NCBI GenBank assembly: GCA_033398695.1
Contig: CM065812.1
Coordinates: 134,298,858-134,362,857 of the forward strand
Direction of reading: 5' to 3'
Origin: Orobanche coerulescens
Taxonomy: Eukaryota > Streptophyta > Magnoliopsida > Lamiales > Orobanchaceae
Length of the DNA stretch: 64,000 nucleotides
How positions within the stretch are numbered: the stretch's first letter is position 1; every line of letters begins with the position of its first letter. A model generated the notes under the pieces. That model did not search any database, was not told the DNA's origin, and saw only the letters and a list, made by a program, of their open reading frames with translations. Position numbers and translations under genes: made by a program. Positions 11,969 to 22,277 of this stretch are shown here, piece after piece.

Positions 11969-14401
11969 TGTAATACCCGTAATTTCGATTCCTGGTAATT
12001 TTCTATTTTTGGCGGAAGTCCGTTTTGACAACTCGCTCATGATCGTTTCGTCATTCTGAGAATGATTAATTCTACACTTTTTGTCATCCGAGTTCGTTTC
12101 GGTGTTGTTTTGTTGAGTTCTGTGCTTTTTAGCGACTTTTCCGCACTTGAGTTCGATTCTTGCGAATCTCGTCCGAAACTGCTGTTTCGAGTTTCCCGCA
12201 AGTCCGTTTAACTTTGTTAGACGTGTTGTGAACTTCGGTTTGGTTATTCGATCACGTATCGTGATTTCCGGGCGTTTTGGGCCATTTTGTAATTTCTTGA
12301 AAGTTACGGGTATCCATATCTGCATTTGTCGTCTTGACCCTTTTCTTGGTCGCGTATGATTAATTATTGCATTACGTTTTCATCTCGAGTCGTTGATCTC
12401 GTCCGCGAACTTTTCGTCGTGTCCGTTCCGTGCGTTTTTGGAAATCGAGGCGTCGGGTCGTGGGCCGAGTACCGGCCGGACGGTTATGGATCGCCGGACG
12501 AGTCTTGACATCGCCGAGCAGCACGGCAGAACCGGCGTAAGCGCACGCCACGGCCGGAGCGCGCGCTAGCTCGGCAGTGTAGCGCGCTTGCCGAGTCGGC
12601 CAGACGCTATCGGACACGGGCAGAGGTACTCGAGGTTCGACTCGGTCGGTGGTCGGCGGGTAGCGCACGCCATCTGTCGGTCAGAGCGCGCGCTAACCGG
12701 GCAGGGTAGCGACGCCGCCGGCCGACTAGCGACGCTACCGGGATGAGTTGTCGATCCAGTGGCTACCGGGCCGCTAGCGAAGCTTCGGCCGTAGCGCACG
12801 CTAGCGGAGTCGGGCGGTCGAGTCACGGTGCGGAATTGGTCGGTGCCGGGTCATGCGGGCCATGGCGAGAGTGCTCGGCGATCTTGGCGATAGCGCACGC
12901 TAGGCCGGATGGCTAGCGACGCTAGTTCCGGCCGATATAAAAATGACAGACCGGCGACTTTCTCGTCATTTTCATTTCATTTCTCTTCGGTCATGGTGAG
13001 GTTTCGGAGGAGACGAAACCATGTTGTTGAACAACAAATCCATGAAGTTCTTGAGGTTATATCGTTGATCAATCATCCTATAACATCTTTCGATCCAGCG
13101 AATCAAGGTTAGATCTTTAGAACCCTACTTTTGGGGAGATTTGGGGATTTTCGTGGTTTTGCCCGATTCATTCGATTTTGATGAGTAATTCATGATGAAT
13201 ATGATTAATCTTGTTGGTACTCTTAGTTTCCCTACGGATTCATGGTATATTTCGTGATTTTTACGAAATCGAGAGGGTTTGGTTGTGGTCCGCCCTCTTT
13301 GTCGTTTTTGTACGAATATACATGAATCGTAGGTGGGTTTCCGGGCGTATTCCAATTCCGTATTCGTTTAGAATCTGTTGTGATGGTATTCTTCGAATCG
13401 TTAGGTTCGGTTTCGATGGTTCCTAGCATTCGTCGGTGATTTTCCATTCCGTTCGTTGCGTCGTCAACTATTCAAGGCAAGTATATATTTATGAATGTGC
13501 ATTCTCGACTTTGAAAGTATGAAATATTAATGGCATGCTTATTTATATCCACTCCGGGACGGACCGACGGGTCCTCTGAGGGTTTCGTAGCCTCTGGTGC
13601 GATTCCATGGATAATATGAATTAACCACTCGGGGCCAGGCGATGGGTCCTCTGAGGGTTCCGTAGCCTCCAGTGCGGTTCCACGGTAATCAAACATGCAA
13701 TAATGACGGACGATATGAATTAACCACTCCGGGACGGGCCGATGGGTCCTCTGAGGGTTCCGTAGCCTCTGGTGCGGTTCCACGGTATTCATATACGTCT
13801 TGATGTGATACTATGAGATTTAGTTATTCCGGAATACTAGTCTTAAATTGATGAATTGACGGAAATTGATGAATTGACGGATATTGATGAATTGACGGAT
13901 ATTGATGAATTGACGGATTGCATTTACTTTATCATCGAGAAGTATTGTGTTTCATATTGATGTACTTGCACTAGCTATTCGACGGCTAACCCCTTTATGG
14001 GGGAAATACGTTTCATGTATTTCAGGTTACAGGAGAGCGGACAGACGGGTATCGGGTCGGCATGAAGATGATGGGCAAGTGTGATACTGTGTCTTGTCTC
14101 CGGTTATCTTTTTTTGGATTCCTCCATTCAGTGTTGTTGTACTGGAATGGATTTTAAATACTCGAGTATTGTATTTCAGTTTCCTTGATGTTCCGGCCTG
14201 TGTTGCCGAGGTATTGATTTGTGTAGTGATGTATATGGTTTCATCGGTTATGGTTTTGAATACCATTTGTATCGTCTTTCTTTCCATTGTATGTAGACCT
14301 TCTCGGTCAAGTTTTATAGTTCCGCGTATGTTTAGCCTTGTGTGTCCCACGGCGGGGCTCACGGCGCTGTAATATACCCTGAATAACTTGGGGGTGTTAC
14401 A
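11969..14401 (+). repeat. Right LTR of the LARD element
   Basis: It is 2433 bp with the same ends as 5177-7618. Its palindrome array and GC-rich part span 12541-12930 and its TATA box is at 12936-12943. From about 12980 to the end it is almost identical to the left copy, indicating a young insertion, whereas the GC-rich part carries many small indels. Confidence 0.93.
12541..12943 (+). promoter_or_regulatory. Right-LTR palindrome array and TATA box
   Basis: This is the counterpart of 5746-6156, with TAGCGCACGCTA copies near 12794 and 12891 and TATAAAAA at 12936-12943. It is out of register with the left LTR by many one- to few-base indels. Confidence 0.6.
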
Positions 14402-16087
14402 GGAAAATCACTAATAGTGCCGATAAACATGGCGTGCAACTAGACGTCTCGGATGAATAACTGTCGTATGTGGGATGACCTTGCTCCCACAACAATTTCA
14501 GCTCTTCTATCAAAGGTCTCATATACACATCGATACACTTTCCCAGATATCCCAACCCCGGGACTAACAAGGTCTTTCCGCATGCACATCCACGGAGGAA
14601 GATTGTAAGGAATCACTACAACAGGCCGCATGGTATATGAAAGACTCATGTTACCAAAAGGGTTGAAACCATCATATGCAATCCGAGCATCACATTTCGG
14701 ATATCTGAAGAAAAATTCGAATACTCCCTATCTATATGCTTCCACGCCTCTCCATCCGAAGGGTGTATCATAATATCCCTGTCATGAGTGCGAGGCTCGG
14801 CGTGCCATCTCATTGCTTTTGCCGTGTGAGGAGACATAAAAAGCCGTTCCAACCTGTCCTTTAGTGAAAAATACCAAAGTACCTTCACCGGTTTCTCTTT
14901 TCCAGAAGGAGTGATCCTATATCTCTCTGTATCACATACAGGACATCTCGTGAGGTCTTTATTAGGATGCCCCCAGAATAGAACACAATCATACATGCAG
15001 ACATGGATCTCAATGTAGGAAAGACCAAGATCTTTCAAAATTCGTCTCATTTTGGTATATGTGTTAGGAAGACGATGACCCTGTGGAAGCATATTACTCG
15101 TAAGCTCCAAGTAATCATTCACAGACTTGATGGGTGAAATGTTCTCCACCTTTAATCTCATCGTTTCCATGACACAATCAAGAACAATCATGTTACACCC
15201 TGGGTACAGAGGGGTCTGTTGGAGTTGAATTAGCTTGTTGTACATGTCAAGCCCAGCAGTATTGCAAGGCATCGGTCTACGGGGTCGTGGGATTGGTTCA
15301 GTTGGTACAGACGTCTCGGAATAACCAAACACATCATCAATCAACCTCCTCTTCGGATCGGCTCGTTACCACTGAATTGTCCGTGATCATACGGAATAAC
15401 AGAATTCGGTGCTTCACATAGGTATATCCAATATGTATATTCATTCCAAAAACCATTCTTCTTTAGGTGCTCCGAGACCTCATCAAATGGAAAACGATAC
15501 ATAACACTGCGACATCTACATTTATTACACGGACAGTAGTGCAACGTATTACCACTGTCGTGCTCTTTTACAAATCTCATAAACTGCTTCATCCCATCCA
15601 TTACTCTTGAATCCCATTTTCGTAAACCCAATCCAACTCTTGTCCATCCTGAAACTGTATAAATTTTCCAATATTAATCCAACTAACTAATATTGTTCAA
15701 ATTATAAATGGAATCACAACAAACAATCAATATAACGTCTACAACAAATATTATAATTGAATCTCAAGACACCCAAAAAGTTCCTTATATCCTTAAATTC
15801 ATTAAGACACTTTTTTCTTAATCTATTCGATACACCTCAATGTATATGAATCATAATGATTATTATCACAAAAATTAAGGGTTATACAGAAGAGCTTTCG
15901 AATCTACAACATGAATAATACAAAGTTTCAAATCACAATAAAAAAATACAATAAAATACCTTAATCGAATTGGTGATTATAGCAACCGGTAGAAACCTTC
16001 ACACCCAAATAAGACAACTCAAAGTAGCAACAAAAACTCAAAAAATACACAAAATCAAGGTTTTTTCGCCTGAAAATAACTGAGGAC

Positions 16088-16104
16088 GATATATATATTT
16101 AAAT
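16088..16104 (-). promoter_or_regulatory. TATA-like box for the TNP2 gene
   Basis: A TATATATATATTTAAAT stretch lies just inside the subterminal repeats and about 440 bp upstream of the TNP2 start codon, the expected place for the CACTA promoter. The gap 15647-16087 is AT-rich leader or intron sequence with an AG acceptor just before the ATG. Confidence 0.5.
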
Positions 16105-16110
16105 TGGAGG

Positions 16111-16356
16111 TTTAGCCGACGACTTGATCTGGGTGGTCAGCTAAATCATTACAAAAGTCGTCGGCTAAAGTGTTAAACTTTAGCCGACGACTACGTTGTA
16201 GTTTAGCCGACGACATGGACAAAATTCGTCGGCTAAAACATTTTAGCCGACGACAGCGTGGGTCGTCAGCTAAAGTCCACAGTTTAGCCGACGACACTTA
16301 AAAGTCGTCGGCTATTTTTTTAAGTGTCATCGGCTAAAGTCCTTTTTTTAGTAGTG
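16111..16356 (-). repeat. CACTA subterminal repeat region and terminal inverted repeat
   Basis: About a dozen copies of TTTAGCCGACGAC or its complement GTCGTCGGCTAAA lie in both orientations, several forming hairpin-like pairs. They are capped by CCTTTTTTTAGTAGTG ending at 16356. Such repeats are TnpA-binding sites in maize Spm. Confidence 0.9.
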
Positions 16357-16736
16357 TATATAATTTCATATTTTTGTTTACTACATATACAATTGCATCA
16401 GCTACCTTATAGACTATCTAAATTTAGAGTTAATGAAAAGAAGTGTTAATCCCCCTCCTGATCCCGCGGCCGCGCTGCCAATCCCCCCTACTATTTTTTT
16501 CTCCTTTGATGCTCTTCCCTTGTTCTTTCTTCTTTTCTATTTTTGTTTTTTAATATTTTTTAATTAGATATTATTAATGGTGATAGTTTTTTTTATTTTG
16601 TTATTACTAAGATTAAGAGTTTTTTTATTGCTAGAAAATAAGATAAATGAATACCATAATATAAAAATTAATAATAAACAAATATACAAAGAAATTGATA
16701 ATTCAGTTGATAAGAAAAATCATGATATGTATATAC

Positions 16737-16769
<33 letters not shown>

Positions 16770-17404
16770 AAAATAAGAGTAAAAATACATTTAAAACAAT
16801 AATCTAAAATATAACTATAATACTATATTTGTATAAAATTATAAATTTTTTTTACCTCAAGTTGGAACAAAAAATTGTATTTTTATAAGTTGGAGGAGTG
16901 AAAATTAAAAATATAGTGGATACACAAAACAAGGATTATAAACATATATTTAAAATAATAATTATAAATATATTTTTCTAAATTTATAAAAAAGGTATTC
17001 ATATAAAAAATAAAAAAGTTATGATTTTATAAGTTGAATGGTAAAAAAATATAATGGAAAGATAAAATAGGAATTTCCACCTTATTTTATGGGGGAAAGC
17101 TAAAAAAAGGTTGGATTATCAGTTATCACACATAATTTTCAAAAAAAAAAAAGTTATCACACTACCTACGAATGGCGCTTCCCTATGACTATCGAATCAA
17201 ACTTCTATCCTAAAACTAAACTAAAAATTTCATTCTCTCCAAAACATTAAATAAAATTTTGTATTCTTCGAATTGGTTTCTCTTCTTTATATAATTAAAA
17301 AAAATTGATGAAAGAACTAGAACAATAAAATAATATTTATAAAATAAATTTAGGGGTAATTGATGTACCAAGTAGAGAAAAAAAGTTATTTAGATTTAAG
17401 AAAA
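16357..17404. other. AT-rich spacer between the CACTA and Copia elements
   Basis: About 1 kb, strongly AT-rich, with a TA/CA microsatellite and one short GC-rich island (16445-16490). No supported gene, RNA or element end is visible. It is the only stretch of the window not assigned to a mobile element. Confidence 0.6.
16733..16769. repeat. (TA)n(CA)n compound microsatellite
   Basis: Alternating TA followed by about seven CA units in the spacer. Confidence 0.85.
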
Positions 17405-17577
17405 TGTTAAAATAATAATATTTTATGTGTGCATAAGTATGTTATTTATAGGCTCTCATAGTTAGGTTAGGATTAGGCCTGTTTATATGTAATCTCTTTC
17501 TATATATACAGGAGTGTTATCAATGAGAATATACATCTTTTGCACTATTTCTTGTCTCAATTATTTTTCCTTCAACA
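17405..17577 (+). repeat. Left LTR of the host Copia element
   Basis: It begins TGTTAAAATA and ends CCTTCAACA, matching TGTT/AACA ends. A TATA-like CTATATATACAGG is at about 17499-17511. At about 173 bp it is short, as in several plant Copia lineages. The start was chosen from the inverted ends; the partner LTR is not in the window. Confidence 0.65.
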
Positions 17578-17590
17578 CGTTATCAGCATG
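17578..17590 (+). other. Primer binding site of the host Copia element
   Basis: CGTTATCAGCATG directly follows the LTR. A TTATCAGCACG-type primer site is typical of a group of plant Copia elements. Confidence 0.65.
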
Positions 17591-17596
17591 TAGTCT

Positions 17597-18638
17597 TGTT
17601 GGGTACAAGATCGGATATTGCGCCGTGTTGCGGAAGCGTAAAATAAAATGCGGAAATTAAATGATGCACGGATTTATAGAGGTTCGGCTATAAACGAGCC
17701 TACGTCCTCTCTCAGTATCTTTTTCTATAGGTTCAAGATAAAAACCTCTGCACCTCTCTTCTATCGGTCGAGGGATAACCGTTTACAATCACGTCTTCTA
17801 TTGGTCCGTGATAAACCACTCGTACTTGTCTTTGTGTCGGTCCAAGTTAAACCGTTTTCCTTTTCGTAGGACAAGGAATCAACCTCTCTAGCTTTCTATG
17901 AGTACTAGATAAACCTCACTTAGATAGCGATTGCGATTCTAATAATGCCGGATCCTTGATCTTAATAACACCGAATCCAATCGTATCTTTTCTTTTACCC
18001 CTCGTGTATGATTTTGTGTATAACACTCAATCACTCAATGTAAGCTCAATATTACAACAACAATAATATCAATATGAATATCAGATGATTATCTCGTATG
18101 CTTGGAGTTGTTGTCCTTGAAACAATACCATAGAATGGTATTTATAGGCTCCATCATCAAACTACCCATTAGCTGCCAGAACCATCATTTCGTACGCTAT
18201 CTTATCCACATTACGTACGTAAGCTTGATTACGTACGTTAACCTTGACAGGTTACGTACGTAAGCCTCTTCACAAATCAGTCCATGGAGTTTCGTCATTT
18301 TGGTTACGTACGTTAACATACCATCTATTACGTACGTTAAGGCTTATGTCATTGCTGGCGACATATATCCGTTGCATGCTTTTCTGACTTTAACTCCTCC
18401 AACGTTCACTTGGTTTGAACATGTTACGTACGTTAATAACACTCTGTTACGTACGTAATATTCAATCATTTACGTACGTTATGCACTCTTGTTTACGTAC
18501 GTTAGCTATGTCCAGAATGCCTTTTTGCAACTTCGTTTTCTTCGATTCTTTGCTTCGCCTCTTCGTTGTTTTGTTTTGTTTATCGACTTTAATCATCAAA
18601 ACACTTTTAATTTATGTATGGAACAAAATGTTCCAACA
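17597..18638 (-). repeat. LTR L1 of the TR-GAG array
   Basis: It is 1042 bp, plus-strand ends TGTTGGGTAC and GTTCCAACA, next to the left AGTCT target copy. In the element's sense the start TGTTGGAACA is at 18638. TACGTACGTA-type palindromes fill 18192-18505, and the TATA box (sense CCTATAAATA) is at about 18138-18150. Confidence 0.93.
18138..18505 (-). promoter_or_regulatory. Palindrome array and TATA box in LTR L1
   Basis: About ten copies of TTACGTACGTAA or close variants (TTACGTACGTTAA) are spaced 15-60 bp apart and end just upstream of the minus-strand TATA box. The same arrangement is in L2 (21280-21600), L3 (24470-24778), L4 (37693-38010) and L5 (40878-41185). Confidence 0.7.
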
Positions 18639-19140
18639 ATCTCCCCCTTTTTGATAATTACAAAATAAAACTTCGTCAATGGGATTTACCTGTAAAAATA
18701 CAAATATATGTATATGCGTACAGACCAAAGTTTTCGACTTTGTCCATTTCGTTAGTTCTTCTCCCATTTATTTTTCGACTCCTTATTTCTTTTCTCCTTT
18801 TCTTTTCTCATTTTCAAATTTTTCATTGTCTTTTTCGAGATCTCCTCATTCTTCTTTTCCTGTTATTTTCGACTTCTCCTTTTTATTTTTCAACTCCTTC
18901 GTTTTTCCAATTCTTTTTGTATGCTTTCGATTTTCTTCGATTTTTCTCCCCCTTTCAAGGTTAATCCCATTTTCGACTTATTTCTCCATTCTCCTATCTC
19001 TCCCCCTTTTTGTATTCATCGAAAAGTGCAATAAAATACCAATTGAATAAAAATATGCAATAGATGTAAAATATGCATGATACTAATTTATGATAAATAA
19101 ATGCATAATGGGTAAAAAATCCCCGTGAAAATATCAAAGA
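18639..19140 (-). other. 3' non-coding region and polypurine tract of unit I1
   Basis: On the minus strand, between the gag stop and the LTR, lies about 500 bp of purine-rich, low-complexity sequence (plus-strand C/T-rich) ending in AAAAAGGGGGAGAT, the polypurine tract. The same region in I3 and I4 ends AAAAAGGGCGAGAT, with the G-run broken. Confidence 0.75.
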
Positions 19141-20682
19141 TCAATTTTTGGGGACCCAACCGATAGTTGGTTTTTGTTTGGAAACATACACGATATTTGA
19201 AATAATTGTTTCTTTAGGAACTCAAATTTTCTTAATTTTAATCGTTCGTCGTGGGCTTTTACAGTTTGAAATATGATGCCCGATTTTTAAATACTTTTCG
19301 TAATGTGGTATTTTAAAATTAACGGATTCGTTTTTCGAACGTGTTTTGAATCCTAACCCCTCTTTATTCAAAGTAAACTTTTGAACATCAAGCATTTGTT
19401 CAAATTTCTCGTTTCCGCACGAGAATTTCTTTGTTAAATCTTTAAGCTCGGATTGAATTTTAGCAACATCATCCTTCAAAATATTTTCATTTTCAATACA
19501 CTTTGAATGATCGATTTCAACAAATTTTCCCTTCTCGATAATTTTGGAATTTTCAATTTCCAAAGATTTAATTTTAGACTTAAGGGATTTGATTTCGGAT
19601 AAAGCGTTTTGAAAATCCGTCTGCAATAATTCAAATGCATCAAAAAGTTCATCACGGGAGGATGAACTTACTTGGCTTTCGATGTCGCTGTCGTCGAATG
19701 AACTTCGGGGCAAGAGAGCGAGATTATTTTGATCGATAAATTCGTCGTCTTCGTCATCATCGCTCCATGTTGCCACGAGGACCTCCTTTTTGGGTTTAGC
19801 ACGGCAATGTTTAGCGAAGTGGCCTGGTTTTCCGCATTGTCGACAAGAGTTGTCGAATTTCTTCGTTTTGCTCGAGATATCCTTCTTCCTCCGGTTTAAT
19901 AAGCTTTGGAATTTATTAATATTCTTGGCATAATATGCTGCTTCTTCGCTGCTTTCTTCCACCGGGATTTCTTCTTTCTTTCTCGATATGTTAGCCTTCA
20001 TGTCTAACGATCGTTCCTTCGGTTTCGGCTTGACACTTCGTGATTTTAACACGATCTCATAATTAATTAGCGAACCAACAAGGGCGCTAAAATCAAGCGT
20101 GTTGAGATCTTTAGATTCCATAATCGCGGTCACGGTCCCGTCCCATTCGCTAGGTAGTGATCGTAATATTTTCTTGACTTTTTCACTACTAGACAATGGT
20201 TTTCCGAACGAAGCAATTCTATTAGTGATAACCGAGAATCGGTCGAGCATATTAGTGATGGACTCGTCACCTTTCATCATGAATAACTCGTAGTCATGGA
20301 GAAGCATATTGATTTTCGTCTCCTTGACTTGAGTCGTTCCTTCATGTGTGCTTTCTAGAATTTTCTATATTTCTTTCGCACTCTCACACGATGAGATTCG
20401 ATTGACCTCTTCCGGATTTAAGGCACAAAATAAGAGTTGAGTAGCCTTACAATTTAGATGGTCATTTTTCCAATCGGCATCATCGTATTCTTCGAAAGAT
20501 TTGAGTGGACCGTCGGATTTGAGAGGAATTTTCGGACCAAGGCAAATAATCTTCCAAATCTCTATATCGTAGGCACGAATAAAGATCGACATCTTTTTCT
20601 TCCATGTCAAATAATTTGAGCCATCAAAAAATGGTGGTCGGTTGAGAGCAAGGCCTTCGACAGGAGCAAATTGAAACGCCAT
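19141..20682 (-). pseudogene. gag: gag of unit I1 (Sirevirus-like, two CCHC knuckles), two stops
   Basis: This is the structural nucleocapsid precursor of a Copia element. It starts at the ATG at 20682 (MAFQFAPVEG), just downstream of the primer site, and is about 513 codons long. It shows a DUF4219-like start (PPFFDGSNYLTWKKKM), a UBN2-type core (INMLLHDYELFMMKGDESI; KILRSLPSEWDGTVTAI), a CCHC knuckle CRQCGKPGHFAKHC, a Lys/Glu-rich coiled coil, and a second knuckle here damaged to YEKYLKIGHHISNC. It ends in a VPK...GWVPK tail. Stops at 20365 (a Trp codon) and 19222 (a Trp codon) are private to this copy. It is the only unit keeping Gly in the HEGTTQ block. No pol follows. Confidence 0.88.
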
Positions 20683-20726
20683 TGGATCTTTTTCTCCTCG
20701 GATGTTAAGCCGTGTATTGGAGTACC

Positions 20727-20740
20727 GCTGTGATACCAAT
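20727..20740 (-). other. Primer binding site of unit I1
   Basis: Minus-strand ATTGGTATCACAGC abuts LTR L2. It matches the initiator-Met site TGGTATCAGAGC except for one base. The other units have GTATCAGAGT (I2), GTATCAGAGC (I3) and GTATTAGAGC (I4). Confidence 0.8.
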
Positions 20741-21730
20741 TGTTGGCTACAAGATCGGATATTGCGTCGTGTTGCAGAAGCGTAAAATAAAATGCGGAAA
20801 TTAAATGATGCACGGATTTATAGAGGTTCGGCTATAGACGAGCCTACGTCCTCTCTCAGTATCTTTTTCTATAGGTTCAAGATAAAAACCTCTGCACCTC
20901 TCTTCTATCGGTCGAGGGATAACCGTTTACAATCACGTCTTCTATTGGTCCGTGATAAACCACTCGTACTTGTCTTTATGTCGGTCCAGGTTAAACCGTT
21001 TTCCTTTTCGTAGGACAAGGAGCGATTGCGATTCTAATAATGCCGGATCCTTGATCTTAATAACACCGAATCCAATCGTATCTTTTCTTTTATCACTCGT
21101 GTATGATTTTGTGTATAACACTAAATCACTCAATGTAAGCTCAATATTACAACAACAATAATATCAATATGAATATGAGATGATTATCTCATATGCTTGG
21201 AGTTGTCCTTGAAACAATACCATAGAATGGTATTTATAGGCTCCATCATCAAACTAGCCGTTAGCTGCCAGAACCATCATTACGTACGCTATCTTCTCCA
21301 CATTACGTACGTAAGCTTGATTACATACGTTAACCTTGACAGGTTACGTACGTAAGCCTCTTCACAAATCAGTCCAGGGAGTTTCGTCATTTTGGTTACG
21401 TACGTTAACATACCATCTATTATGTACGTTAAGGCTTATGTCATTGCTGGCGACATATATCCGTTGCATACTTTTCTGACTTTGACTCCTCCAACATTCA
21501 CTTGGTTTGAACATGTTACGTACGTTAATAACACTCTGTTACGTACGTAATATTCAATCATTTACGTACGTTATGCACTCTTGTTTACGTACGTTAGCTA
21601 TGTCCAGAATGCCTATTTGCAACTTCGTTTTCTTCGATTCTTTGCTTCGCCTCTTCGTTGTTTTGTTTTGTTTATCGACTTTAATCATCAAAACACTCTT
21701 AATTTATGTATGGAACAAAATGTTCCAACA
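20741..21730 (-). repeat. LTR L2 of the TR-GAG array
   Basis: It is 990 bp, shared between units I1 and I2. It lacks a segment of about 52 bp present in the other LTRs (the join is near 21021). Its left end reads TGTTGGCTAC instead of TGTTGGGTAC. The TATA box is at about 21229-21240. Confidence 0.92.
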
Positions 21731-22277
21731 ATCTCCCCCTTTTTGATGATTACAAAACAAAACTTCGTCAATGGGATTTACCTGCAAAAATACAAATATA
21801 TGTATATGCGTACAGACCAAAGTTTTCGACTTTGTCCATTTCGTTAGTTCTTCTCCCATTTATTTTTCGACTCCTTCTTTCTTTTCTCCTTTTCTTTTGT
21901 CATTTTCAAATTTTTCATCGTCTTTTTCGAGATCTTCTCATTTTTCTTTTCCTGTTATTTTCGACTTCTCCTTTTTATTTTTCAACTCCTTCATTTTTCC
22001 AATTCTTTTTGTATGCTTTCGATTTTCTTCGATTTTTCTCCCCCTTTCAAGGTTAATCCCATTTTCGACTTATTTCTCCATTCTCCTATCTCTCCCCCTT
22101 TTTGTATTCATCAAAAAGTGCAATAAAATACCAATTGAATAAAAATATGCAATAGATGTAAAATATGCATGATACTAATTTATGATAAATAAATGCATAA
22201 TGGGCAAAAACTACCCCTGAAAATATTATCTCCCATTTAAAAAAAAATTATACTCCCCCTGAGTAAAATAGCAAAGA

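Larger units (their letters stand above)
5177..14401 (+). mobile_element. Non-coding LTR retrotransposon (LARD type), intact ends, inserted in TNP2
   Basis: The two LTRs (5177-7618 and 11969-14401) begin TGTAATACCCG and end GGGGGTGTTACA. They are flanked by a perfect 5-bp duplication GGAAA (5172-5176 and 14402-14406). A primer site TGGTATCGGAG follows the left LTR, and a purine tract AAGGAGGGTAGAA precedes the right LTR. The 4.35-kb interior has no recognisable gag or pol, which fits a large retrotransposon derivative. The first 350 or so bases of the LTR and the last 60 or so bases of the interior clearly resemble the gag-only Gypsy element at 54737-63158, so it is inferred to be a Gypsy derivative moved in trans. 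Confidence 0.92.
2934..15646 (-). pseudogene. TNP2-type CACTA transposase with DUF4218 and DUF4216 modules, split by an LTR element
   Basis: This is the catalytic transposase of plant CACTA elements. On the minus strand it starts at the ATG at 15646 (MDKSW), just after an AG acceptor. In order it shows a transposase-associated domain (CPCNKC near 15520), the Transposase_21/TNP2 core (PVVVIPYNLPPWMCM near 14600; GCPVCFNADC; DVMHIEKNV near 4780), DUF4218 (HDCHILLQRL; ERIFPPHFFDLMPHLMIHL; GPVHYIWMYPVER) and DUF4216 (YYGILMEVVELIYGEG; FKCRWYDT). The acidic tail ends at 2934. Introns are visible near 4192-4113 and 3740-3666. Damage includes frameshifts near 15630, 15344, 14670 and 4040, and stops at 4973, 4424, 3099 and 3090. 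An LTR element sits inside the coding core between 14407 and 5176, splitting the conserved DFPAYG block. Family identity is certain; function is lost. Confidence 0.9.
1..16356 (-). mobile_element. CACTA (En/Spm-type) DNA transposon, right-hand part, left end outside window
   Basis: The right terminus at 16356 reads, on the minus strand, CACTACTAAAAAAAGGACT, the classic CACTA terminal inverted repeat. It is preceded by about a dozen copies of a TTTAGCCGACGAC-type subterminal repeat in both orientations (16111-16340). Reading leftward come a TNP2-type transposase gene and then a TnpA-like (plant transposase Ptta/En/Spm) gene, the usual two-gene content of plant CACTA elements. The 3-bp TSD would be TAT (16357-16359), but the partner copy lies beyond position 1. 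A 9.2-kb LTR element interrupts the transposase. Both genes carry stops or frameshifts, so this copy is inferred to be dead. Confidence 0.9.

Noticed and set aside
16445..16490. GC-rich island with GCGGCCGC (a NotI site), considered as cloning-vector remnant
   Set aside because: Flanks are AT-rich plant-like DNA with no vector, linker or marker sequence; probably chance.
17648..17869. A 73-codon frame starting MRKLNDARIYRG, repeated in all five LTRs
   Set aside because: It is inside the LTR, antisense to the element, and preserved by LTR identity; no domain.
18614..19050. Open frames of 116-123 codons on the plus strand (MGFTCKNTNICICVQTK...), also at 21706, 24886 and 38120
   Set aside because: They lie antisense in the C/T-rich 3' non-coding region of the TR-GAG units. 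They recur only because the units are copies, are Phe/Ser low-complexity, and have no family resemblance.
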